A stretch of 64,000 nucleotides of DNA from Gammaproteobacteria bacterium (GTDB lineage Bacteria; Pseudomonadota; Gammaproteobacteria; Pseudomonadales; Pseudohongiellaceae), in the NCBI GenBank assembly GCA_041395725.1, contig JAWKZW010000001.1, forward strand, positions 2,418,001-2,482,000, read 5' to 3'. A program made the translations under genes and the position numbers. Below the pieces are notes generated by a model that saw nothing but the letters and a program-made list of their open reading frames with translations, was not told the origin of the DNA and made no database searches. Shown here piece by piece: positions 9,322 to 17,118 of the stretch (the stretch's first letter is position 1; each line of letters begins with the position of its first letter).

Positions 9322-10161
9322 GTGAAGACTGCAGCGCTTACCCCATTCTTTTTAGATGGCACAATAGGGCGGATTTTTTGCCTCAGCATTGCGGCACGAA
9401 ATTCGGTTAAGAGCGCATCCCCTGTTCTTTTTATACCGCCGTTTGCAGAAGAGATGAATAAATCGCGCCACTTGTTCCGATCGCTGGCGCAATTATTGGC
9501 GGAATCTGGAATAGAGAGCTTAATTTTTGACTTATTTGGTACCGGCGATAGCGAAGGAGACTTCGGGGAAGCGTCCTGGGACATCTGGGTCGAAGACCTG
9601 CGCCGTGTCCATCAATGGCTAATTAAGGAAGTAGATGCTCCGGTCTCAATCCTATCCTTACGGGCTGGTGCGTTATTGGCGGCGGATTATATTCAGCGCT
9701 ATTCTCCAGATCTCGACAGATTGATTCTTCTGGCACCTGTTGTCAAAGGGGAAAATTTTCTGTCCCAGTTTCTGCGGCTGCGTATTGCCGCTGAAATGTC
9801 TGAGAATACACCTGACAAAGCAACCCTGAAGTCGCTGAAAGAGGATTTACAGTCGGGCAAGTCGGTGGAAATCGCCGGATATTCCCTGAGTCCGCCATTG
9901 GCAAAAGGAATGATGAACAGCGCCATTTATGAAGGCATCTTTCAGGCGAGAAATATTCGAATCATAGACTGGATTGAGCTGCTCGCAAGCGAGGATCGCC
10001 CAGTGCCTGTCGTGCACAAGCAGCTTGTTGAGCAGATGGCTGCTGCTGATCTACCAATAACCCTGCACAAGTTCTGCGGCCCCGCATTCTGGTCAGCTGC
10101 AGAGTTGGTAGAACTCCCGAATCTATTGTTATCGATTCGAAATATACTACGGGGCAAATGA
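9322..10161 (+). CDS. Exosortase A system-associated hydrolase 2 (alpha/beta hydrolase fold)
   Basis: A 279-residue alpha/beta hydrolase-fold protein matching the family known as hydrolase 2 of XrtA loci. The oxyanion/HGGG-equivalent region reads LFIPPFAEEMNKSR and the first acidic strand reads IFDLFGTGDSEGDF. The nucleophile elbow reads SLRAGALLA, with Arg114 where a GxSxG enzyme has serine, so classical esterase chemistry is doubtful. The start is a GTG at 9322, two bases after the ACP stop; the next gene overlaps by four bases (ATGA). The tight spacing implies translational coupling of ACP, hydrolase 2 and hydrolase 1, and suggests action on an ACP-bound intermediate. Family function is not established. 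Confidence 0.82.
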   Translation: MKTAALTPFFLDGTIGRIFCLSIAARNSVKSASPVLFIPPFAEEMNKSRHLFRSLAQLLAESGIESLIFDLFGTGDSEGDFGEASWDIWVEDLRRVHQWLIKEVDAPVSILSLRAGALLAADYIQRYSPDLDRLILLAPVVKGENFLSQFLRLRIAAEMSENTPDKATLKSLKEDLQSGKSVEIAGYSLSPPLAKGMMNSAIYEGIFQARNIRIIDWIELLASEDRPVPVVHKQLVEQMAAADLPITLHKFCGPAFWSAAELVELPNLLLSIRNILRGK

Positions 10162-11027
10162 ACTGTATGGTCGTTGAAGAGGCAACAGTCTTTGAGTGCC
10201 GTGGTGAGCAACTTGTTGGGATTATACATAGACCACAAATACCTAAGGCAACCGGGGTAGTGGTAGTCGTAGGCGGGCCACAATATCGGGTGGGGTCTCA
10301 CAGGCAGTTCCTGCTGCTAGCACGCCACTTGGCCGATAACGGATTTCCTGTATTGCGGTTTGATTACCGCGGTATGGGAGACAGCAGCGGTGCGCTAAGA
10401 ACATTCGAGGACATTTCCGATGATATTCATGCTTCCATCAATCATTTTTTAGCATCAGTCCCTGAAATAAAACGCATCGTCATCTGGGGGTTATGTGATG
10501 CGGCCTCAGCGTCCTTGTTCTACGCACATACAGATTCAAGAGTTGCAGGGCTTGTTTTGCTGAATCCCTGGGTAAGAACTGCACAAGGTGAAGCCGAGGC
10601 AATAGTTAAGCAATATTACCTGTCACGATTGCTGAACAGAGCATTCTGGCTCAAGCTCCTACAAGGTAGAGTGAGCATCCGGGCATCTTTCAAGTCGCTA
10701 TTTGGTAATATTCGGAAAATGCTCTTCACAGCAAAAAATGCCCAGGAAGACGATGTAAGCGACATCGCAAAAGCCTCGCTACCAGATCGCATGTTGAAGG
10801 GATTTCGACAATTCAATGGAGAGTTACTGATTATACTGAGCGGGAAAGACCTGACGGCAGACGAATTCAGAAACCTGATGTCAAATTCAAATGAATGGCG
10901 ACAGCAAATCAAGAAGAGTGGTGTCAGCGTGCTGGAATTGCCCAAGGCAAACCACACATTCTCCAGTGATGAACTACGTAACCAGGTAAATATGTGGACG
11001 CGTGACTGGTTGTTGGACAGACATTGA
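10158..11027 (+). CDS. Exosortase A system-associated hydrolase 1 (alpha/beta hydrolase fold)
   Basis: A 289-residue alpha/beta hydrolase matching hydrolase 1 of XrtA loci. It shows VVVVGGPQYRVGSHRQF, the acidic strand LRFDYRGMGDSSG, and a nucleophile elbow GLCDAAS in which Cys113 takes the place of serine. Candidate acid and base are Asp in LSGKDLTAD and His in KANHTFSSD. A Cys nucleophile would fit thioester or acyl-transfer chemistry on the neighbouring ACP, though this is inference. It overlaps hydrolase 2 by four bases and is followed after 70 bases by another glycosyltransferase. Confidence 0.85.
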   Translation: MNCMVVEEATVFECRGEQLVGIIHRPQIPKATGVVVVVGGPQYRVGSHRQFLLLARHLADNGFPVLRFDYRGMGDSSGALRTFEDISDDIHASINHFLASVPEIKRIVIWGLCDAASASLFYAHTDSRVAGLVLLNPWVRTAQGEAEAIVKQYYLSRLLNRAFWLKLLQGRVSIRASFKSLFGNIRKMLFTAKNAQEDDVSDIAKASLPDRMLKGFRQFNGELLIILSGKDLTADEFRNLMSNSNEWRQQIKKSGVSVLELPKANHTFSSDELRNQVNMWTRDWLLDRH

Positions 11028-11097
11028 AATAGATGAAGTGCTGCACCCATTTCTCTAAGCAAACTTGGGATAGGCGCGAATAACTGGATAGAGCTAC

Positions 11098-12420
11098 ATG
11101 AATCATTTACGAACCATCAGGGATACAGTTATCTGCTATGCGGAATTTTGTTATATGTGGCTGTTGGCTTGCGTGGGTAACCCGAGCAAGCAAATTGACC
11201 AAGAAGGAGTTTTGCTACTTGCCTGGCTGTTTCCTCCAAAGATATCCGGAGGCGTCTATCGTCCGGTTTCGCTCGTGCGCTACGGAAAGGAGAGGAATTG
11301 GCGAGTCAATGTAATTTCTGGGGCGTACCATGGCGACCCAACAGAGGCAGGCAACTACCTGCTGAAATCGTTACCGGAACAGGTCGAGGTACTCAGGGTT
11401 GAACAGTCAACAAGAGAGCCGAGTTACAGGTTTTTCCCACGGATAGATGGAGGTTTTGCTCATATAGCCAGAACGTTTTTCCTTGCGCGAATCAAATACC
11501 GTAATTCACCACCCTCAATTGTCATGGGAACAGGGCCCGTGTTTCATAATTTTGTTGCGGCTTATTTCTTGGCAAAGTTTTTCCGCGCAAAGTTAGTATT
11601 AGAGTATCGTGATGAATGGACGGAAAGTCCCTTTGATTTCATAGATGTTGGCAACGTAGATAAATACTGGGAAGAAAAATGCCTTTCAAAAGCTGATCTG
11701 GTCATATTTACGACTGAATCTCAATTGGAGCATCAGCTTGGTGTTTTTAAAAAGCTCGTTCGCGAGAAATGTAAGGTCGTACCCAATGGATGGGAGCCAG
11801 ATGATTTTGAGTCGAATGGGCAAGCAGAAAAAGAGGCCAATGGCGGTGTGACTAGAATTTCATTTGTTGGAAATCTTGGTGATCATACGCCTCCCGATTC
11901 ATTTCTACTATTTATGGAACAGTTTTTTGAAAAGTATGAGGATTACAAGGATCGTATTGAGTTAGTCTTTATAGGGCAAAAGTCGCAAAAAGCCCTAAAC
12001 GCGGTTAATAGATTTAAGCATAGAGAGAACATTAAGCTAATTGATCAAGTATCGAAGAAAGAAGCTGCAAAATATATGAAAGACTCGCAGGCATTACTGC
12101 TATTCTCAACTGTAGCACTTAGACGTTACCTGCCAGGCAAGTTGTACGACTATCTTGCGTCAAAACGACCTATTCTATGTTTCGGGGAAGAGGGCGAAAT
12201 ATCGCGTCTGATAAAGCAACTCGAGGCAGGATACTTTATCAATGACGCAGATAGTTTGCGAGAAGCTCTAGAGCTGATTGGTGGAAAATCCTCTTCTCAA
12301 TGCACGCAAAAACTTGAACAATGGCTGGCTGGCCATACTAGGAAAGAGATGGCTGATAGAACACTAAATCTGTTTGAATCTATCTGTGCACCTGTTTCGG
12401 TAGTGAAAGGGTCACATTAA
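11098..12420 (+). CDS. Glycosyltransferase, GT4-like
   Basis: A 440-residue glycosyltransferase resembling the one at 7800-9041 in layout: WLFPPKISGGVYRP near the N-terminus, LVLEYRDEWTESPFDF in the first domain, VVPNGWEPDDF at the domain junction, and LPGKLYDYLASKRPILCFGE in the donor-binding region. Residues 10-30 are hydrophobic (VICYAEFCYMWLLACVG), so the protein may be attached to the membrane. It ends the plus-strand operon and converges on the glycosyltransferase at 12456. The common motif pattern with the 7800 gene points to an old duplication or to two enzymes that act in sequence on the same glycan. Confidence 0.8.
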   Translation: MNHLRTIRDTVICYAEFCYMWLLACVGNPSKQIDQEGVLLLAWLFPPKISGGVYRPVSLVRYGKERNWRVNVISGAYHGDPTEAGNYLLKSLPEQVEVLRVEQSTREPSYRFFPRIDGGFAHIARTFFLARIKYRNSPPSIVMGTGPVFHNFVAAYFLAKFFRAKLVLEYRDEWTESPFDFIDVGNVDKYWEEKCLSKADLVIFTTESQLEHQLGVFKKLVREKCKVVPNGWEPDDFESNGQAEKEANGGVTRISFVGNLGDHTPPDSFLLFMEQFFEKYEDYKDRIELVFIGQKSQKALNAVNRFKHRENIKLIDQVSKKEAAKYMKDSQALLLFSTVALRRYLPGKLYDYLASKRPILCFGEEGEISRLIKQLEAGYFINDADSLREALELIGGKSSSQCTQKLEQWLAGHTRKEMADRTLNLFESICAPVSVVKGSH

Positions 12421-12451
12421 TCGAGTCTCTTTTCTCGCTTTTTGTTAAGTG

Positions 12452-12471
12452 GGCGCTAGCTGACGAGCGCC
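12452..12471. terminator. Hairpin between convergent genes
   Basis: GGCGCT and AGCGCC form a six-base stem between the convergent glycosyltransferases; it overlaps the 3' end of the minus-strand gene. No clear T-run follows on either strand, so a terminator role is only possible. Confidence 0.25.
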
Positions 12472-13538
12472 TGATAAAGAAGTATATGCTGTTTTGCAAT
12501 GTTTTCTGGCAGCCAGTCAGTTGATGCCAAGCTCGCGTTTTTCTGGCCAAGACCCTCATCTGCAAGTCTATAGCCGTTTTCTATAGCTTTTCCCATGGAA
12601 AGCAAACTGGTTGGATCAAACGCCGGATTGCCGGTATATCGCAGCCATTCGCCCACATTGCCCGTATTCGGCCCGACAACCACTTTACCGAAAGTAAATG
12701 CCAATGGAAGGATTCCCGAGTTCAGTACTTTTATTCTAGGGATAAGAACAATATCCGCGGCATGAAAATAAGCCGGGATTTCATCGTTAGATACCAAGCC
12801 GTGGTGAAATAGGGCATATTGAGAACGTTGCCAGCGTAGTTCCTGAATCTTATGGAATAGCTTTAGAAAAGGATTGTGTCGCTGCCTGGATTTGCGAAAG
12901 TATCTCCAGTTCGATACCAGTAGCGTTTTCTGCGGAACTTTAGCAGCGGCAAATGCATCGAGAATCAGATTCTCTTCTTCCTCATGGCGGATGGAGCCGA
13001 ATACCACCATGAGCTTCCTGTCTTTAGCGATCCCCATTTTTTTTCTGGCCGAGGCCTGAGAGTCTTCAGTCAACAAATTATGGTATGACTGGTGCGGAAT
13101 CAATCGATGTACGATCGGCTCAGGCTGATACCGCGCAATGTCAGAATATAGCTCCTCGTAGAGCTGAATGCTGGTGTTACCGAAATGAATAACTGCGTGT
13201 GCGAAACCGAAAAGCAGCTTATAGAGATCCCCAAAAAGTGGATTGTCACTGTAGTGAGGTTGTGAATTGTGCATCGTCACGACAAATTTGCAGTTGCTGT
13301 AAAATCCTTCCAATAATACCTGTAAGTCTTTTAGCCCCTTTTCAGTAACGTGCCTCCAGGAGAACAGTTCCTCAGGCCAATGAAAGTGGACGATATCGTG
13401 CCTTTTCAGATGTAGCCAGAAGTTATCGATACCCATTGTCAGTTGGCAGTGTGGAGCTAGCGACTGCGCCAGATCTGCGGAGTATGAGTTGGGTTGCCTA
13501 TTGGTAGCTAACAAGACAGAGAGAGATTTATCATTCAT
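12456..13538 (-). CDS. Glycosyltransferase, GT4-like
   Basis: A 360-residue GT-B glycosyltransferase. Visible features are the start MNDKSLSVLLATNRQPNSYS, HDIVHFHWPEELFSW in the N-terminal domain, LMVVFGSIRHEEEENLIL after the junction, and VLNSGILPLAFTFGKVVVGP followed by TGNVGEWL in the donor site. The start at 13538 overlaps the end of an open but start-less minus-strand frame by eight bases, which suggests that an upstream partner gene once preceded it and has been truncated. With that partner gone, its original promoter may be lost. Sugar specificity is unknown. Confidence 0.78.
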   Translation of the reverse strand: MNDKSLSVLLATNRQPNSYSADLAQSLAPHCQLTMGIDNFWLHLKRHDIVHFHWPEELFSWRHVTEKGLKDLQVLLEGFYSNCKFVVTMHNSQPHYSDNPLFGDLYKLLFGFAHAVIHFGNTSIQLYEELYSDIARYQPEPIVHRLIPHQSYHNLLTEDSQASARKKMGIAKDRKLMVVFGSIRHEEEENLILDAFAAAKVPQKTLLVSNWRYFRKSRQRHNPFLKLFHKIQELRWQRSQYALFHHGLVSNDEIPAYFHAADIVLIPRIKVLNSGILPLAFTFGKVVVGPNTGNVGEWLRYTGNPAFDPTSLLSMGKAIENGYRLADEGLGQKNASLASTDWLPENIAKQHILLYQALVS

Positions 13539-13884
13539 TGGTTATTTCCTGTCGCCTAAGAATGTCGCTTTGCATTTGCGCTTGAATCCGCCCGGAGCTT
13601 GAGTGAATCCCATTGCCTAGTCTCTGGGCAAGCTGCATTGTTTCCCTAGGCGTCTGGCCGCGAAGGCTGTGTACCCCAGTAACCAGTCGATCCGCCAATT
13701 CAGCGACTGAATATACTGGTTGTGTTACCTGTTTAACTGTTTCCAGGTTAACCTCTTCAGTATATTGCTTGCCTACTACAGGCGCGTCGCTTAAAGTTAT
13801 ATGCCAAATTTTGGGGTGTCCAGCAAGCCCCGGAAAGTCCTCTGAACCTAAAATGCATAGTCCGTAATATGACCCACGACGATC
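13531..13884 (-). pseudogene. Truncated gene remnant (3' end only), unidentified
   Basis: The minus strand is open for 118 codons from a stop at 13885-13887 down to TGA at 13531-13533, yet it has no start codon with a ribosome site in its first two thirds. The translation (for example SEDFPGLAGHPKIWHITLSD and VYSVAELADRLVTGVHSLRG) has the balanced composition of a real protein, unlike the Ser/Cys-rich plus-strand reading of the same DNA. Its stop overlaps the start of the next minus-strand gene by eight bases, as in an operon. I read it as the tail of a gene whose front was removed when the WbsX gene arrived. I do not recognise the family. Confidence 0.4.
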
Positions 13885-14948
13885 TTAATGTTATCGCACT
13901 CTATTTGCCACAGTATCACCCGATTCCAGAAAATGACGAATGGTGGGGGAAGGGGTTCACTGAATGGACGAATGTCGCAAAAGCCAAACCTCTCTATCGG
14001 GGCCACAATCAACCCAGCCTACCGTCTGACCTTGGGTTTTATGACTTGAGGGTTTCTGAAACTCGTGAGGAACAAGCCAGTCTGGCCCGTGAGTATGGAG
14101 TGACCGGATTCTGCTACTATCACTATTGGTTTGGGGGTGGCCGAAGACTGCTTGAACGTCCTTTTAATGAAGTCCTTAAAACGGGAAAACCCGATTTTCC
14201 GTTCATGCTATGCTGGGCAAACCAGACTTGGACTGGTATCTGGCATGGTCTGGACAAAAAGGTTCTGGTTGAGCAGACATACCCTGGCCGAGAGGACGAG
14301 ATCCAACATTTTGAATATCTTCGACGTGCCTTCAGTGATCCCCGTTACATCCGCGTAGATGGAAAGCCTGTCTTCATGATCTTCCAGCCCAACATCTTGC
14401 CAGAATCCGCAAATTTTACAAATCGTTTGCGCAACATGGCTGAAGATGCCGGTTTCGACGGCCTGTATCTTATTGCCGAACACGGCGATCCGTTCTGGAA
14501 TGCAAAAGAATTCGGATTTGACGCATTCGTGAACAAGCCTGGTTTTCGCAGACGGCGGGGTTGGACGCCGTGGAAACATCCAGTAGAAAAACTTCGGAAC
14601 AAATGGCTGGACTTTAGAGATAAGCCAACGATTTCAGACTATCGGTCTATGATCGAGTATTTTGTCCCCGAGAACGCGTCAAACCTTGCAATTCCATGCG
14701 TATTACCAAATTGGGACAATACGCCGCGTAGTGGTAGTCAAGGCCTTGTGCTTAGTGGTTCTACGCCAGAGGCTTTCGGGAACATGCTCGATAGGGCGAT
14801 AGAGCGTTGTCATCGCCGTACTGCCGAGGATAATTTTCTGTTCGTTAAGTCGTGGAATGAATGGGCCGAAGGAAATCATCTTGAACCAGGTGTTGAGTAT
14901 GGGCACGGCTATCTGGAACAGTTGAAAGCCCGAGTATTGAAAAGTTGA
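13869..14948 (+). CDS. WbsX-family glycan biosynthesis protein (GH99-like)
   Basis: A 359-residue protein of the WbsX family, found in O-antigen and capsule loci and related in fold to GH99-like TIM-barrel enzymes. Diagnostic segments are IALYLPQYHPIPENDEWWGK, GFTEWTNVAKAKPLYRGHNQ, FCYYHYWFGGGRRLLERPF, FMLCWANQTWTGIWHG, and near the C-terminus FVKSWNEWAEGNHLEPG. These Glu and Trp-rich motifs are the family's likely active site. The family is usually listed as glycosyltransferase, but hydrolase or transglycosylase action is also possible. It has no clear ribosome site, overlaps the front of the gene remnant on the other strand, and is followed by a long non-coding stretch, all consistent with horizontal insertion. 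Confidence 0.82.
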   Translation: MTHDDLNVIALYLPQYHPIPENDEWWGKGFTEWTNVAKAKPLYRGHNQPSLPSDLGFYDLRVSETREEQASLAREYGVTGFCYYHYWFGGGRRLLERPFNEVLKTGKPDFPFMLCWANQTWTGIWHGLDKKVLVEQTYPGREDEIQHFEYLRRAFSDPRYIRVDGKPVFMIFQPNILPESANFTNRLRNMAEDAGFDGLYLIAEHGDPFWNAKEFGFDAFVNKPGFRRRRGWTPWKHPVEKLRNKWLDFRDKPTISDYRSMIEYFVPENASNLAIPCVLPNWDNTPRSGSQGLVLSGSTPEAFGNMLDRAIERCHRRTAEDNFLFVKSWNEWAEGNHLEPGVEYGHGYLEQLKARVLKS

Positions 14949-15792
14949 ACGCCTGGCTCTCGCAAGCCAATGGAATATGACTACCCAAGTCAACAATCTT
15001 TGCTAGGAAATCCTATGGATTAATTTGCGTTCCAGGGTTTTCCGAACGGAACCACTACATTGATGGCTGCGTTTTCAGTTACGTAACCTGGCCCCTCTGA
15101 GAAGGCAGCAAGCGTTGAAGGGCTGCTTGCTCTTGTTGAATCGCATGGCAGTGCTGATTGCAGTTCCATTGCTGGCCAGGTTTTTCATTTACAGCCAATT
15201 ATTCTGTACTGGCACCGAACTAGCCGATCCACCTGCGCACTATAGATGAGACGGAGATTTTGTTTATATCCGCAGCTTCTTGGTCGATACTCTTCGTAAC
15301 GGGAACTGACTAATATTGTTGGAAGGGTATGGCTTTAGGTTGAAAGTTGTGCTTGTAACCTCGCTGGTAAGAATTCGCGCTTTGCGACAGCCCTGAATTT
15401 GGAATCAGCGGGATCGTATTGCCAAGGGCAATCATCTCATAAATAACATTTTCGTCGTGCATATTGTGCTGTCGTAGTTGATTTACAGTATTGTTGAAAA
15501 GTTAGCTGGCGAAGTTACTCCTACAGTTCCTGGGCATAATGATAGGGCGTTGTCATTTCTAGTTATCGGGGGTCTGGAATATGGAAATGGTTCTATCAGC
15601 AGTTCGGGTCATTCTTAGTTTGAGTTTGGGGTATTTTCAGTGTGCGCTTTTTCGGGCCGTCTGCTGAGAAGTTTTGGTTGCAGTACAGATGTTCGCAAGT
15701 AACGATGAGTGACCTCAGTATGTTTGACGTAACGCGCACCAGTAAAGAGTTTTGTATTGCTGAAAAGTAGAGACGATCAAGGAATAATAAAT
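14949..15792. other. Long intergenic stretch without an intact gene
   Basis: No frame of gene-like composition longer than about 30 codons was seen on either strand. It may be decayed coding DNA left by rearrangement. One match to a sigma54 -24/-12 element, TGGCACCGAACTAGC at 15210-15224 (GG and GC ten bases apart), lies about 570 bases before the next start, too far for confident assignment. Confidence 0.5.
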
Positions 15793-16575
15793 ATGAGTAG
15801 AGTATTGTGCATTACAGGTATGCACAGATCCGGTACGTCGCTGGTCGCTTCTTGGCTTGGTGCATGCGGACTGGTTACGGATAACGGGAAGAGTTTTGGG
15901 CCGGATGTGGGGAACCAATACGGCCACTTTGAGGACGCTGAGTTGGCGAATCTGCAGTCGAAAGAAATTCTACGCCAGATTACCAGGTCAAAAGGTTGGA
16001 TTGTTACCAATGAGTCGGCCTTGGGGCAGGTTTCCGATATGTTTCTTAGTGAGGCTAACAATCAGGTCGAAAATAGGAATGCCAAATATGACAGTTGGGC
16101 ATGGAAGGATCCCCGCTCAACCTTGTTCCTGGAAGAGTGGGATAAGATTATTCCGGAATTAAAGTATCTACTTCTTTGGCGCCCCTGTGTAGAAGTGGTC
16201 ATGTCTCTAGTGGACAGGGCCGGGAAAACGGAAAAAGACGTTTATAAAATCGGACTACTCAACGCTATCAGAACCTGGGCGACATATAATCGGAAGCTGA
16301 TAGCGTTTCAGGAGTCTCACAAAGAAAAATGCGTGATGCTGCAGATCTCGTCCATTATTGAGAGTGATAAGAACGCTTTTGAGGCGCTTGAAACGTTGTT
16401 GGGGTACGAGTTGCAATATAAGCCGATCGCGGAACTCTTCAATAAGGAGGTGTTTAAATCTAGACCGCCATCATTTCTTTTAAAAACATTATGTACCTTA
16501 TTGTCAACTGATGATATCGAACAACGCCTGCGGGCAAACTCTTGGTCGTTCGATGCCTATGAGGGAGTACGCTGA
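15793..16575 (+). CDS. Sulfotransferase family protein
   Basis: A 260-residue sulfotransferase expected to move sulfate from PAPS to a hydroxyl of a glycan. The 5'-phosphosulfate loop is CITGMHRSGTSLVASWLGAC right at the N-terminus, and the 3'-phosphate-binding region is probably WKDPRSTLFLEEW followed by YLLLWRPCVEVVMSLVDRAG. I start it at the ATG at 15793 (MSRVLCITG), preceded by AAGGAATAAT; an in-frame ATG at 15757 would add residues before the first strand. Downstream lie insertion-sequence remnants. With the sulfotransferase at 17119 it suggests that the polysaccharide carries sulfate. Confidence 0.85.
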   Translation: MSRVLCITGMHRSGTSLVASWLGACGLVTDNGKSFGPDVGNQYGHFEDAELANLQSKEILRQITRSKGWIVTNESALGQVSDMFLSEANNQVENRNAKYDSWAWKDPRSTLFLEEWDKIIPELKYLLLWRPCVEVVMSLVDRAGKTEKDVYKIGLLNAIRTWATYNRKLIAFQESHKEKCVMLQISSIIESDKNAFEALETLLGYELQYKPIAELFNKEVFKSRPPSFLLKTLCTLLSTDDIEQRLRANSWSFDAYEGVR

Positions 16576-16674
16576 AAAAGCCCATTATGCTAAACTGACC
16601 CCTCGCCGCCGATGGCCACCCCTCGGTGCTGTTGTGCGAAGTAAGCGCCAAAGGATCAAATCACTGAACTGAAG

Positions 16675-16810
16675 GTACAGCCAGGGAACGGCCGCCTCTA
16701 GAGATTTTGTCTTGCGCACATACGGTGGAATCAGTGCCGCGTGAAAAGTCACCGGTTCTCCGCTCTTCGATCGGACCTTGGGGATTCGTACTTTGTAAGC
16801 GTCCGGCTAT
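16675..16810 (-). mobile_element. IS256-family transposase fragment (N-terminal part)
   Basis: On the minus strand the codons read YKVRIPKVRSKSG, then FHAALIPPYVRKTKSLEAAV and PWLYL, which is the start of the conserved region of IS256 (Mutator-type) transposases. Homology stops after PWLYL, where the usual KGxSTG sequence is replaced by unrelated codons, and there is no catalytic DDE part. It is a short dead fragment. A GTAAGCG sequence at 16641, the typical terminal sequence of IS66 elements, follows shortly after. Confidence 0.65.
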
Positions 16811-16940
16811 CTCACCTTGCTGTTCTGGTTGCCAGTTATGTGGCAACAGTTCCTGGATGCGGCTGGCCTTCTGAGTCGGCAGTCTGGTCAAGACATCTCT
16901 GAGACAAGCATAGGGGGCAAGCCCAGTCGATGAGAAAAAT
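16811..16940 (-). mobile_element. IS66-family transposase fragment (C-terminal tail)
   Basis: The minus strand reads SSTGLAPYACLRDVLTRLP and then TQKASRIQELLPHNW, the C-terminal tail of IS66 transposases, which normally ends a few residues after the LLPxxW motif. Upstream coding for the catalytic domain is absent. The fragment runs directly into the IS256 fragment, so one element inserted into or recombined with the other before both decayed. Confidence 0.65.
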
Positions 16941-16962
16941 CCTCGGTGAATTGACTGAAGAT

Positions 16963-17015
16963 GAACACCTGGATTTAAAATCCGGCAATTTGATGCGTTG
17001 GGGAATCAGGTGTTC
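16963..17015. repeat. Inverted repeat beside IS debris
   Basis: GAACACCTG at 16963-16971 pairs with CAGGTGTTC at 17007-17015 across a 35-base spacer, with partial pairing extending on both sides. Its place beside the IS66 tail suggests a scar of a mobile element end; a transcription terminator is less likely because no T-run follows. Confidence 0.5.
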
Positions 17016-17118
17016 ACGATCAGCAGGAATCACTGTTCAACATCGCAGGAATACGCATTTAATCCTTTAGTGGCGTATTTTTAGATTTTTCAGTACATTA
17101 CCTGTTTATAGATTAGCG

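Noticed and set aside
13613..13867. Plus-strand 84-codon frame directly before the WbsX gene
   Set aside because: Its Ser/Cys-rich composition looks like an antisense reading; the minus strand of the same DNA gives a far more protein-like sequence that overlaps the next gene as in an operon.
16661..17033. Two minus-strand frames of 65 to 76 codons read as small genes
   Set aside because: They are chance frames across IS66 and IS256 transposase debris; the real similarity changes frame within them.
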